64,000 bases of DNA, taken from the NCBI GenBank assembly GCA_016710935.1, contig JADJTY010000001.1:248001-312000 (forward strand), in the 5' to 3' direction. Below are positions 55,704 through 64,000 of this stretch, in pieces; positions within the stretch are counted from its first letter, which is position 1, and each line of letters begins with the position of its first letter. The stretch comes from Chitinophagaceae bacterium. Lineage in GTDB: Bacteria > Bacteroidota > Bacteroidia > Chitinophagales > Chitinophagaceae. The translations under genes and the position numbers were made by a program. The notes below the pieces were generated by a model, which was given only the letters and a program-made list of their open reading frames with translations, was not told the origin of the DNA and searched no databases.

Positions 55704-56795
55704 ATGAAAATTCTTCATATTGCATTTAGTGGCTTAGGCGGGCATGGTAATGTTTTCTTTTCTATGGCAGATGCCGATAAAGAAAAACAACACCGGTTTG
55801 AAATTATATTTTTTGGTAACGAAGAAGTAAGAGAAGGATACATACAAAAAGCAAAGCAAAGAAACATACCCTGGTATTTTGTAAAGAAGAGGCCAGGTTT
55901 TGATTTCGAATCTTATCGCCAGATAGAAAAAATAATCAGGCAAACCATGCCCGACATTATTTTCCTGCACAGCTCATCATATATTTTTCCTGTAAAGAAG
56001 GCCATACTTTCCATCGGTAAAAAAATAAAAATCATTGTACGGGAAACACAACCCAATCATTTAAAAACAAAACTAAACTGGCTGGGATTGTGTGTTTCAT
56101 TAATGACAGCAACAAAAGTTGTTTTTTTGAGTACCGAGTACAGGGATGTTATTAAGAAAAAACTTTCGCTTTTTTTCTCAGATAAACGAACGGCTGTAAT
56201 ACCCAACGGAGTTGATCTTGATGTGTATAAACCTGCTGAAAAAAGTGTGCACACAGGTATCAACATCGGTATGCAAAGCCGCCTTTCAGAAACCAAGGAC
56301 CATACAACTTTAATAGATGCATTTGCCCGGGTATTACAATCAATGACTGACAGCACTGCAAAACTTTATATTGCAGGTGACGGAGTTTGCAAGGCAGCAC
56401 TGGAGAAACAGGTAAGGGATCTTAATATCAGTCATGCCGTTGAATTTACAGGAATGCTGGAAGAAACCGATTTACCACAATTCATTAATTCGCTGGATAT
56501 TTACGTACATGCCACACTGGGAGAAACGATGAGTACGGCTATAATGCAGGTGATGGCTTGCAGGATGCCTGTTATAGCTTCGGATGTATTGGGTGTTAAT
56601 AATATGATAAAGCATAAGGGAAACGGGTTGCTGGTGCCTGCAAAAGATCCAGAAGCATTATTTACAGCTATTGTACAATTGATGAAAGACCCGAAATTAT
56701 CTGCTGAACTGGCTGCCAATGCTTTTACATTTGCAACAGAAAATTACAGTAATAAAAAAATGCTGCAGCGGTATAACGAAATATTTCTTGACTAA
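55704..56795 (+). CDS. GT4-type glycosyltransferase
   Basis: 363 residues. FSGLGGHGNVFFSMADADKEK, the acceptor-domain segment LHSSSYIFPVKKAI, INIGMQSRLSETKDHTTLIDAF, YIAGDGVCKAALEKQV and ATLGETMSTAIMQVMACRMPVIASD. Its stop TAA overlaps the next ATG (TAATG). Confidence 0.92.
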   Translation: MKILHIAFSGLGGHGNVFFSMADADKEKQHRFEIIFFGNEEVREGYIQKAKQRNIPWYFVKKRPGFDFESYRQIEKIIRQTMPDIIFLHSSSYIFPVKKAILSIGKKIKIIVRETQPNHLKTKLNWLGLCVSLMTATKVVFLSTEYRDVIKKKLSLFFSDKRTAVIPNGVDLDVYKPAEKSVHTGINIGMQSRLSETKDHTTLIDAFARVLQSMTDSTAKLYIAGDGVCKAALEKQVRDLNISHAVEFTGMLEETDLPQFINSLDIYVHATLGETMSTAIMQVMACRMPVIASDVLGVNNMIKHKGNGLLVPAKDPEALFTAIVQLMKDPKLSAELAANAFTFATENYSNKKMLQRYNEIFLD

Positions 56796-57931
56796 TGAGA
56801 ATTCTGCATGTAATATACACACACGGTGTTGGTGGTGCCGAAAAATACCTGAAGCATTTGCTGCCTGGGCTGAAGGCTTATGGAATTGACTGCGATCTAA
56901 TGGTGGTGTGTACCAAAAAAACGGAAAGCACATTTGCAACTTATTGTGATGCCGTAAACGGGTTGGGGGTAAAAACAACTTTAATTGTTGCTGAAAAACA
57001 TGGTATTCTAACTACTGCAAAAAAAGTAAACAATTATTTAAAGGCCGAAAAAATAAATATTTTACATACGCATTTGTTTCATGCCGATTTAATGGCAGCG
57101 GTTTTGAAAACTTTCTATAATAAAAATATACGCATCATTTCAACCAAGCATGGGTACCAGGAAAAAGTGCTTCAGCAATATGATCCGATCAACTATAAAA
57201 AGCCCAACGATCTCTATTATCATCTTACAAAGTACATCCTGCGCAAAATAGATATAAATATTGCTGTATCAAAAGCCATGTCTGACCTCTATTTTAACTT
57301 GGGTATGTGCAAAACGCATTTCCCATACATTCATCACGGCATTACATTTCCGGAATTTGATAAACCGGCACTAGGTGAAAGCTACCGCAAAGCCAGTCAT
57401 CAGTTAATTACAGTAGGGCGTATTGAAATTATTAAAGGGCATCATTTTTTAATTGATGCCATGCCTGCGATACTGGAAGCTTTTCCACAAACAAAATTAT
57501 TGATACTGGGCGATGGTACTGAAAAAGCGAATTGCGAAAAGCAGGTAAAAGATGCCAACCTGCAGAACAATGTAGAGTTTATGGGCTTTGTACAGCAGCC
57601 ATATCAGTACATCAACCATTCCGATATTGTTATTCAACCTTCGTTTTTTGAATCTTTTGGATTGGTATTTATTGAAGGGCTTGCTTTAAAGACGCCCATC
57701 GTTGCTTTTGATGTACCTGCCGGCAATGAGATCCTTGAAAATGAGAAGACTGCATTGCTGGTAAATAAAGGCGATAGTAAGGCTTTGGCCGATAAGATTA
57801 TTTATTTGCTTAAAAATCCTGATGTGGCAAAGCAGATCGCAGATAATGCCTATGAAAAATATAAAAATGAATTTACTACCGAAGCCATGGTAAAGAAAAT
57901 GGCTGCCTGGTACAAAAGTCTTTCCTTATAA
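56795..57931 (+). CDS. GT4-type glycosyltransferase
   Basis: 378 residues: THGVGGAEKYLKHLLPGL, NILHTHLFHADLMAAVLKT, LITVGRIEIIKGHHFLIDAM, ILGDGTEKANCEKQV, QPSFFESFGLVFIEGLALKTPIVAFD. It ends the plus-strand run; the stop overlaps the stop of the convergent minus gene within TTATAA, with no room for a terminator. Confidence 0.93.
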   Translation: MRILHVIYTHGVGGAEKYLKHLLPGLKAYGIDCDLMVVCTKKTESTFATYCDAVNGLGVKTTLIVAEKHGILTTAKKVNNYLKAEKINILHTHLFHADLMAAVLKTFYNKNIRIISTKHGYQEKVLQQYDPINYKKPNDLYYHLTKYILRKIDINIAVSKAMSDLYFNLGMCKTHFPYIHHGITFPEFDKPALGESYRKASHQLITVGRIEIIKGHHFLIDAMPAILEAFPQTKLLILGDGTEKANCEKQVKDANLQNNVEFMGFVQQPYQYINHSDIVIQPSFFESFGLVFIEGLALKTPIVAFDVPAGNEILENEKTALLVNKGDSKALADKIIYLLKNPDVAKQIADNAYEKYKNEFTTEAMVKKMAAWYKSLSL

Positions 57932-58831
57932 TTTTTTTCCAACAGCATGCCAGAAAGCTGATTGTTCGCCAAATCTTATTTCTGTTAACCCGGCTTCCTG
58001 CATCATGGCTTCTATTTCTGGTTTTAAAAAACGTTGTTCCAGCTTGGTACCAAACCGGTCCAGGCAATCGTTTCGGAGATTATAAAACGGTTTATTATAG
58101 TAAGGTTCCAGCGGAATTTTTTTAGCAAGACTGTGCAGTTTCATTTTGTGTAACAAGCCGGCAAACCTGGATAAGGGCCAGTAAATTAAAACAGCCAGCG
58201 TATCGCAGGTAAATCTTTTCGGACCTTGCGGCATCCGGGATATAACTTTGCGTAACCCATCCGACAGGTAAAAAATAGTTTTGAAAATTAGTCCGCGGTT
58301 ATCAAAACGGTAATAGAGGTACACATAAAAATAGCCACCCTTTTTTATTTTCTTTACACAGCTGATCAGCGCTTTTTTTGTATCGGGTATATGATGCAGC
58401 ACGCCAATGCTCATACCAAAGTCAAAGGTTTCATCATCCCAGGGTATGGTATCAACACTGGCTTTGGTAATGCGTACGTTATCTTTTTGCCCCAGCATTT
58501 TATCGGCAACAAACACCGCATCACTGGGGTCAATGGCTTCAATAAAGGCAGCTTTGTCAACAAAGTAATCCGTCCAGCGGCCGCTTCCACAGCCAATATC
58601 AATCATGTAGGTATTTTTGTTTACAATCGATTCATCAATTATATCAAAATACTCTTTGCGAAGTTCCTTTACACTTTCATCCGTGTGTACAGCAAATGTT
58701 TTCCACTCTTCACCAAAATCATTCACTACGTTGGCATCAATATTTTCATTGCCATCAAATGTTGTAAAAACCTCAATGGGTTTATTAGATGCCTGTATAA
58801 TTTGGAGTGATTGTTTATTGTAAGGTTTCAT
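57926..58831 (-). CDS. Class I SAM-dependent methyltransferase
   Basis: 301 residues. EVFTTFDGNENIDANVVNDFGEEW leads to motif I MIDIGCGSGRWTDYFV and the segment FDFGMSIGVLHHIPDTKKALISCVKKIKKGGYFYVYLYY. It begins the second, minus-strand part of the cluster, 18 nt after the formyltransferase-like gene. Substrate unknown. Confidence 0.88.
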   Translation of the reverse strand: MKPYNKQSLQIIQASNKPIEVFTTFDGNENIDANVVNDFGEEWKTFAVHTDESVKELRKEYFDIIDESIVNKNTYMIDIGCGSGRWTDYFVDKAAFIEAIDPSDAVFVADKMLGQKDNVRITKASVDTIPWDDETFDFGMSIGVLHHIPDTKKALISCVKKIKKGGYFYVYLYYRFDNRGLIFKTIFYLSDGLRKVISRMPQGPKRFTCDTLAVLIYWPLSRFAGLLHKMKLHSLAKKIPLEPYYNKPFYNLRNDCLDRFGTKLEQRFLKPEIEAMMQEAGLTEIRFGEQSAFWHAVGKKL

Positions 58832-58849
58832 ACTTCTTTAAAAATAATA

Positions 58850-59608
58850 TTAGCGTACACCGCCGGTTAAATACTGCCACAGGGTGGGTTGAAAATACAG
58901 GTTACCTTTTTCGGTATGTTTAATGGTTTCATAGTTTCCGGCTATTATATTGACCAGCACTTTTTTAAAAGCATCAATTCCAACAGCTGCCTGCAATACA
59001 GGATAGGTGGCAAAATTATCTGATCTATCCGGTTTAATGAACACCTGATTGATTACTGCGCCGGTATCTATACCGGCATCAACCAGGTGAATGGTGGTAC
59101 CGAAATTTGCAGCATCTTTATTTCGAAGGGCCCAGTAGCCACCATGACTTCCACGGTAGTTCGGTGTTATGCCCACATGCATATTTACAAAAAGGGCATT
59201 GGTACTTTGTAATATTTTTTTGCTGATGATACGGGTTCCGTTTACCACAATGATATCAGGCTGAAATAAACTGATCGCTTTTAAAGAAGCCTCATCATTT
59301 ACCGAACTTACCCTACATGTTTTGCTACTACTGATATCATTATTGTTTAATCTGTATTTATTTACCAGGAATGCCTTACGTTTTTTTGATTGTAGTTTTA
59401 ACAGCGGTACGATTAGTGCTGAAAAAAGGGCCTGACCTATGACAGGCATCAGGCCGATCTTTTTTATGCGGTTTTTGGCCAGTTCTTTTTTACTGATTGG
59501 TTGTTCAAGAATAACACCTTCAACATGTACAATACCTGCCAATGCATGATATAACCAGCGGGTTGATTCGCAATCGGACGCCAGTAAAATAATTTTTTTT
59601 GGTTGCAT
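58850..59608 (-). CDS. Formyltransferase-family protein
   Basis: 252 residues. ALFVNMHVGITPNYRGSHGGYWAL and the VDAGIDTGAVINQ segment contain the HxGxxPxYRG and Asp expected for formyl-THF-dependent transferases; VVNGTRIISKKIL holds the Asn. It could N-formylate an amino sugar, as do WlaRD-type enzymes, but the fold also covers other formyltransferases. Lies between a methyltransferase and a deacetylase gene. Confidence 0.8.
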   Translation of the reverse strand: MQPKKIILLASDCESTRWLYHALAGIVHVEGVILEQPISKKELAKNRIKKIGLMPVIGQALFSALIVPLLKLQSKKRKAFLVNKYRLNNNDISSSKTCRVSSVNDEASLKAISLFQPDIIVVNGTRIISKKILQSTNALFVNMHVGITPNYRGSHGGYWALRNKDAANFGTTIHLVDAGIDTGAVINQVFIKPDRSDNFATYPVLQAAVGIDAFKKVLVNIIAGNYETIKHTEKGNLYFQPTLWQYLTGGVR

Positions 59609-59641
59609 GTAGCGCTGAATACTTTGATACTAAACTGATTT

Positions 59642-60619
59642 TTATGATCCTGCAGCTTCTTTCATGGTAAGATTAGCAAAACCGTATTTTTCATGCAGGA
59701 ACTGAGAGTGTTTTAATAAGACAGCAATGTTGTCCATATGCTCTTTGGTATTGATGCCGAAGTTATGCGGATGCCACCATAAATGATAAAGCTCTTTATT
59801 TTTTGCAGCATAGGTCATTTCATTCATGATCCTTTTCAATTTCAACTTTTCAAGCCAGGCCAGGTTTTTATTGTATGGTTTTAAAAAGCGGCTGGCGGGA
59901 ATATTAACCGGTAGACGGGCTTGTTTGGTTATTTTAAACGTGTTGTTTCCTGAAACCGGGAAGTAGGTATCAAACAGGCGGCAAAGGCGTATAAAAGGAA
60001 CTTCTGCAGAAAATTTACGGGGCTTGTAGATCCAGGATTCCGGATTTCCACGATATACTTTAATGCCGTTATCAGCCAGAACCGGTAAATAAAGGTCATT
60101 GATCTGGTTACGGGGAAAGACCAAACTGTACATGTTTATGTTGTTGGCTGCTGCAATTTTTACAGCAGCTTTAATATCTGCATCAAACTCTTCGGCCGAT
60201 TGACCTTCTTCCAAACAAAAATAATGGCTGAAGGTATGTGTAGCAATTTCATGAGGGCTTTGCCTGATCATTTCAAAAAGAGCGTATCCATAATGATAAG
60301 GGTCATCCTGCTCATTATTGCCCATGGTGGCAAACTCTTTCATGTAAACATTGTAATCCGGATTGCTGTATGCAGGTTTTGTATCCGGAATAAACTTAGT
60401 GAGACTTTCTTTATCTTTTGCAAATAAAATTCCTACCGTTGCAAAAGTTGCCTTTATGTTATGATCTTCAAAAGCTTCCAATAATGCAGGAATTACCTGC
60501 TGTACCCCCAATATATGAGTCCCGTATTTTTCTTTGGTTGTAACATCCCACACCCCCCACAATAACTCATAGTCAAGCGAAATAACAAACACCCCGGTAT
60601 CATTACTATGGTTATTCAT
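59642..60619 (-). CDS. Polysaccharide deacetylase (NodB-like)
   Basis: About 325 residues from the ATG at 60619 (MNNHSNDTG); the open frame extends to 60691 but the extra part is not conserved-looking. Motif 1 VFVISLDYELLWGVWD and motif 2 HTFSHYFCLEEGQ give the metal-binding Asp and His residues; SLVFPRNQIND and HLWWHPHNFG complete the NodB fold. It may trim N- or O-acetyl groups from the glycan or its lipid precursor. Confidence 0.87.
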   Translation of the reverse strand: MNNHSNDTGVFVISLDYELLWGVWDVTTKEKYGTHILGVQQVIPALLEAFEDHNIKATFATVGILFAKDKESLTKFIPDTKPAYSNPDYNVYMKEFATMGNNEQDDPYHYGYALFEMIRQSPHEIATHTFSHYFCLEEGQSAEEFDADIKAAVKIAAANNINMYSLVFPRNQINDLYLPVLADNGIKVYRGNPESWIYKPRKFSAEVPFIRLCRLFDTYFPVSGNNTFKITKQARLPVNIPASRFLKPYNKNLAWLEKLKLKRIMNEMTYAAKNKELYHLWWHPHNFGINTKEHMDNIAVLLKHSQFLHEKYGFANLTMKEAAGS

Positions 60620-60721
60620 GAATAAATACAATAATTTGATGGCGGTAAAATTAATTGATTTACTCCACACACATTGATTAAACACAATCAAAAAATGAAA
60701 TTAATATGGGCACTAAAAATA

Positions 60722-62059
60722 CTAAACAGGCTTTTTTGCTCTGTTTGGATGGGCCGTATATAAATAAACCAGTGTAAAAAAATAAAACGGCAGCAAAACT
60801 ATTTTATACCTGGCCATGGTCCCAAAATTGTAGGTGGTAAAACCTATTATCAGGGCAAACAAAACAGCAATAAAAAATGAAGTTAATACAAAGGGGTTAT
60901 TAAAGATCTCCCTGAAAAATCCTAAGAACCGGAGTTTAATGATTACAAACAGGGTGCAAAATAAAAGCAGCAAAGATTCGAAAGCGCTGAATAAGATAAA
61001 AATTTTACGGCTTTCCCAGATAAATGGCCTGAAAAGGCATGTAAAAATGGCAATAGGGCTCCGCAATATCAAACCCGTTATAGATGCATCAATTTCCCCG
61101 GATTTTACACTTCCCCTGCTACGTTCATCCTCATTTTGTACAGCATCATAATTTCTTTGATAGGCATCTACCTGAACCTTTGATTCATCAGCTAATTCCT
61201 GTAATTGTTCACCAAAGTTTATAATAAAGGCTACAGTAATAATTACCGTAAGAAATATTAATATGATAAAACCCCTGATAACAACATTTTTAAAAGGAGT
61301 AACGAATTTGTAAAAAACAAATACTGCAAGGCCAATCGCCAATACTATTATAATATAGCTTTTAATACTTCCAACTATATATATCAAAGCTACCAGGGCA
61401 ATTATACTTTTAAATGAAAACTCCTTTTTTATAAAGAGTCTGTACATATAATGTATAATAAAACCAATACCTCCCAGGCAAATAGAGTCTTTCATTAGTC
61501 CGCTTCCCCAAAACCAGACTGATGGCATATATAATACGCCCCAGGCAAGCAGCTTCAGGTGTTTCTCTTTATTAATATCTTTAAATACCAGGAACAGTTT
61601 CCATAACCCTGCAAAAGAAAAAGCCCCAAAAAAAATGGTTATAATAAGATACTTATTAAAGGAGAACAGGGAAAGTACAGCAGCAACCTTCATGATAAAT
61701 AAATTGGATGCTATGCCAAAATATCCGGAATAATTAATGTCACCCACTTCTCCATCATACCACAACTTAACTTCGGCAGCAGGTTTAAAAAAGTATTGAA
61801 TGTTTCCTGGGTCCTGCGCTAACTGCGTTCTTAAAAAATCACTTCCGTAATAAAAAATGAAAGAGTCGCCATAGCCATAATAATATTGTACCATCATGCC
61901 ATAGGCCACTGCACCAAACATGTGCAGGTAAAATGCCATAAAGAAATACTTTCGTAATTCCGGATCGGTATATTTTACAGAAGTCTTTTTAACTATAATA
62001 TAAAAGATGTACAGGTAAACCGGCAGCAAAAGATAATCAAAGACGGTTATATACTGCAT
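60722..62059 (-). CDS. Polytopic membrane protein, possible polymerase
   Basis: 445 residues with about ten membrane helices and a soluble loop around 290-330 (ELADESKVQVDAYQRNYDAVQNEDERSRGS). No motif was recognised with certainty; the periplasmic loop and position in the cluster suggest a Wzy-like polymerase or a GT-C enzyme. GAVAYGMMVQYYYGYGDSF near the N-terminus recalls mannosyltransferase-like proteins. Function not assigned. Confidence 0.65.
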   Translation of the reverse strand: MQYITVFDYLLLPVYLYIFYIIVKKTSVKYTDPELRKYFFMAFYLHMFGAVAYGMMVQYYYGYGDSFIFYYGSDFLRTQLAQDPGNIQYFFKPAAEVKLWYDGEVGDINYSGYFGIASNLFIMKVAAVLSLFSFNKYLIITIFFGAFSFAGLWKLFLVFKDINKEKHLKLLAWGVLYMPSVWFWGSGLMKDSICLGGIGFIIHYMYRLFIKKEFSFKSIIALVALIYIVGSIKSYIIIVLAIGLAVFVFYKFVTPFKNVVIRGFIILIFLTVIITVAFIINFGEQLQELADESKVQVDAYQRNYDAVQNEDERSRGSVKSGEIDASITGLILRSPIAIFTCLFRPFIWESRKIFILFSAFESLLLLFCTLFVIIKLRFLGFFREIFNNPFVLTSFFIAVLFALIIGFTTYNFGTMARYKIVLLPFYFFTLVYLYTAHPNRAKKPV

Positions 62060-62235
62060 GGGTGGGCTTAATGGTTATTTAGTTAAAAGGCTATAACAAA
62101 GTAAAAACAAGGGTATTTTATACTGCAATATACTTATTGTTTAATCCCAAAGTTAATTAACAGCCATAATGAAAACTGATTTTAAACCGGAATATAATAT
62201 ATTGGAACTTTGATTATCATTATTTTTACAACAAT

Positions 62236-63207
62236 ATGGTTACCATTTTAGTTACAGGTTGTGCAGGTTTTATTGGAAGTCATCTTTGTACATTACTGCT
62301 CAATAAAGGGTTTAATGTTATTGGCGTAGATAATTTTGATACCTTTTACAGCCGCACGGCAAAAGAATTGAACCTGGCAAAATTTAAAGCACACCCCGCA
62401 TTTAGGTTTTACGAAATTGATATCACCAAAGGTTTGGATACAATTGCCGGAGAAAATATCAAGGCCGTTATACACCTGGCTGCAAAAGCCGGCGTGCGGC
62501 CTTCCATTGATGACCCGGCCGGTTACCTGCATGTAAATATTGTGGGTACACAAAAAGTGCACGAATTTATGCAGGCAAAGGCAATTGATAAACTTGTATT
62601 TGCATCTTCCTCGTCTGTTTATGGCAATAATAAAAAAATGCCGTTCAGCGAAGATGACCCTGTTGACAATCCCATTTCACCTTATGCATTTACGAAAAAA
62701 GCATGTGAACTGATGAATTACACCTTTCATCATTTATACCATATTGATATCATTAACCTGCGTTTTTTTACAGTATATGGTCCCGGTCAGCGCCCCGACC
62801 TGGCTATCCATAAATTTGTAGAAAGAATATCCAAAAATCAGCCACTGGTTTTATTTGGTAATGGAGATACTGCAAGAGATTATACCTATGTTGATGACAC
62901 GGTATCCGGCATTTACAGCGCATTGGAATATTGTTTGAATAATACGGGTATTTACACTACAGTAAATCTGGGGAATAACAAACCGGTTAAGCTTACTGAA
63001 TTGGTAGAGGTGATTTATGCAGCAATGGGGAAAGAAAAAAATGTGGTGTATGAAGACATGCAGGCCGGGGATGTGGATATTACCTTTGCTGATATAACCA
63101 AAGCGGGTAAACTGCTTCATTATAAACCGGCAACTGATCTGGCAGCAGGAATTAAAAAATTTATTGCCTGGTATAATACCCGTAATGAACAGGGCAATAT
63201 AGAGTAA
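62236..63207 (+). CDS. NAD-dependent sugar epimerase, UDP-glucuronate 4-epimerase-like
   Basis: 323 residues. [21 protein letters not shown] binds NAD, YAFTKKACELMNYTFHHLY has the catalytic Tyr/Lys, and NLRFFTVYGPGQRPDLAIHKFVERI resembles the GRPDxA segment of UDP-glucuronate 4-epimerases. It is transcribed divergently from the membrane protein at 60722. Its stop overlaps a possible ATG of the next gene (TAATG). Confidence 0.9.
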   Translation: MVTILVTGCAGFIGSHLCTLLLNKGFNVIGVDNFDTFYSRTAKELNLAKFKAHPAFRFYEIDITKGLDTIAGENIKAVIHLAAKAGVRPSIDDPAGYLHVNIVGTQKVHEFMQAKAIDKLVFASSSSVYGNNKKMPFSEDDPVDNPISPYAFTKKACELMNYTFHHLYHIDIINLRFFTVYGPGQRPDLAIHKFVERISKNQPLVLFGNGDTARDYTYVDDTVSGIYSALEYCLNNTGIYTTVNLGNNKPVKLTELVEVIYAAMGKEKNVVYEDMQAGDVDITFADITKAGKLLHYKPATDLAAGIKKFIAWYNTRNEQGNIE

Positions 63208-64000
63208 TGTTAAACCGTTTTAGCTGTGCTTTTACTGCAAATGCGGTTTCGCCGGCAGCAATGCAAAATCCAAACAACTCAACATACATGAACCCGAACA
63301 TTAGACTGTTAAACCCCTTTACGCAAAAACCCCTGGCAGAACAGCCAGAAGGACTGGCTGAAAACGGCACCATTGTTTTTCCATATAAGAACGGAGCCTA
63401 CCGCCTGGTAGAAGATGATAACTACACCAGTAATTTTGGATACCAATGGAATAAATTTGCTGCCACACAGATAGACCAGGCACAAAAAAATATGCAGCTT
63501 AGTAACCGGCGTGTGTTTGCTGTTACCGGTTGGGATAAGGAAGACCTGCAGGATAAAAATGTACTTGAAGTAGGCAGCGGCGCCGGACGCTTTTCGCAGG
63601 TGATACTCGACCATACCAAAGCAAACCTATACAGCGTTGACTACAGCAATGCAGTGGAAGCCAATTTTAAAAACAACGGCCACCACAAAGAACGTTTTCA
63701 TTTATACCAGGCCAGCGTATATGATATGCCTTTTGCAAAAGGACAGTTTGATAAAGTATTTTGTTTTGGTGTGATACAACATACACCCGATGTACAAAAA
63801 ACGGTTCAATCACTCATCAGCATGGCGAAGCCTGGTGCCGAAGTTATTGTGGATTTTTATTGTGTAAATGGCTGGTGGACAAAAGTGCAGGCCAAATACA
63901 TCTTCAGGCCCATTACCAAAAAATGGAGCCACGAAAAATTGCTGAATAAGATTGAAAAAAATGTTGACTGGATGATTGCAGCAACCACTTTTTTTAATAA
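63207..64000 (+). CDS. Class I SAM-dependent methyltransferase, cut by the right edge
   Basis: The open frame continues past 64000. Possible starts are ATG 63207 (coupled to the epimerase stop), 63261 and 63288 (MNPNIRLLNPF, the best match to the conserved beginning). Motif I is VLEVGSGAGRFSQVILD, followed by FDKVFCFGVIQHTPDVQKTVQSL. It resembles the methyltransferase at 54746. Confidence 0.85.
   Translation, partial: MLNRFSCAFTANAVSPAAMQNPNNSTYMNPNIRLLNPFTQKPLAEQPEGLAENGTIVFPYKNGAYRLVEDDNYTSNFGYQWNKFAATQIDQAQKNMQLSNRRVFAVTGWDKEDLQDKNVLEVGSGAGRFSQVILDHTKANLYSVDYSNAVEANFKNNGHHKERFHLYQASVYDMPFAKGQFDKVFCFGVIQHTPDVQKTVQSLISMAKPGAEVIVDFYCVNGWWTKVQAKYIFRPITKKWSHEKLLNKIEKNVDWMIAATTFFN

Noticed and set aside
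60620..60691. Longer N-terminus of the polysaccharide deacetylase
   Set aside because: The added residues are not like a signal peptide or the NodB fold; the conserved part begins soon after the ATG at 60619.

Overview
The window looks like a chromosome segment from a Bacteroidota bacterium, most likely Chitinophagaceae-like. The grounds are AT-rich DNA, TAnnTTTG-type -7 boxes, scarce Shine-Dalgarno sequences, a LytTR/propeller two-component pair, YceI and DUF5777 proteins, and lipoproteins and signal peptides of Bacteroidota style. Genus is inference; no rRNA is present. No insertion sequence, prophage or CRISPR array was seen.

Region A (1-9260, nearly all minus strand) is the most unusual part. 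A secreted-protein gene is cut by the left edge. Then comes a 1.2-kb stretch without protein genes, made of five decayed tandem units. Each unit carries, in minus-strand order, direct repeats with a 21-bp period, a -7-like box, a CCA-rich stretch of about 120 nt without start codons, and a hairpin terminator. To its right lies an operon (9153 to 1666) for a membrane-anchored OB-fold protein, two haem-motif lipoproteins, two YceI proteins around a DUF5777 beta-barrel-type protein, a propeller histidine kinase and a LytTR response regulator. The same 21-bp direct repeats, with the same 36-nt distance to a -7-like box, occur before this operon and before the left-edge gene. I infer a LytTR regulon with a tandem family of regulated small RNAs.

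Region B (9270-24905) holds housekeeping and miscellaneous genes: recR, an Ig-like lipoprotein, a UvrD-type helicase-nuclease, an SRPBCC protein, a TPR protein, tRNA-Arg(CCT), a DUF5077/DUF3472 protein, a thioredoxin-fold protein, a YyaL-type DUF255 protein, an acyltransferase, a ParE-type toxin-antitoxin pair and an ABC-F ATPase. GC-rich palindromic repeats interrupt two of these genes in frame.

Region C (25045-64000) is a large surface-polysaccharide cluster. It has two flippases, many glycosyltransferases and methyltransferases, dTDP-glucose genes (rfbB, rfbA), a WbpD-like acetyltransferase with a WlbA-like dehydrogenase, a pseudaminic-acid-type set (pseB, pseC, a synthase-cytidylyltransferase fusion, a GNAT, pseI, a pathway-associated methylase), an MBOAT/SGNH O-acylation pair, and two complete WbpG-HisH-HisF amidotransferase modules in different gene orders. 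A minus-strand group (57926-62059) adds a methyltransferase, a formyltransferase-like enzyme, a polysaccharide deacetylase and a polymerase-like membrane protein. The likely product is a glycan with acetamidino-modified, acetylated and methylated sugars.

Several genes between 29 and 52 kb, and one at 7.4 kb, are broken by small indels, mostly in homopolymers. Because intact reading continues in another frame, these are more likely sequence errors than real decay.
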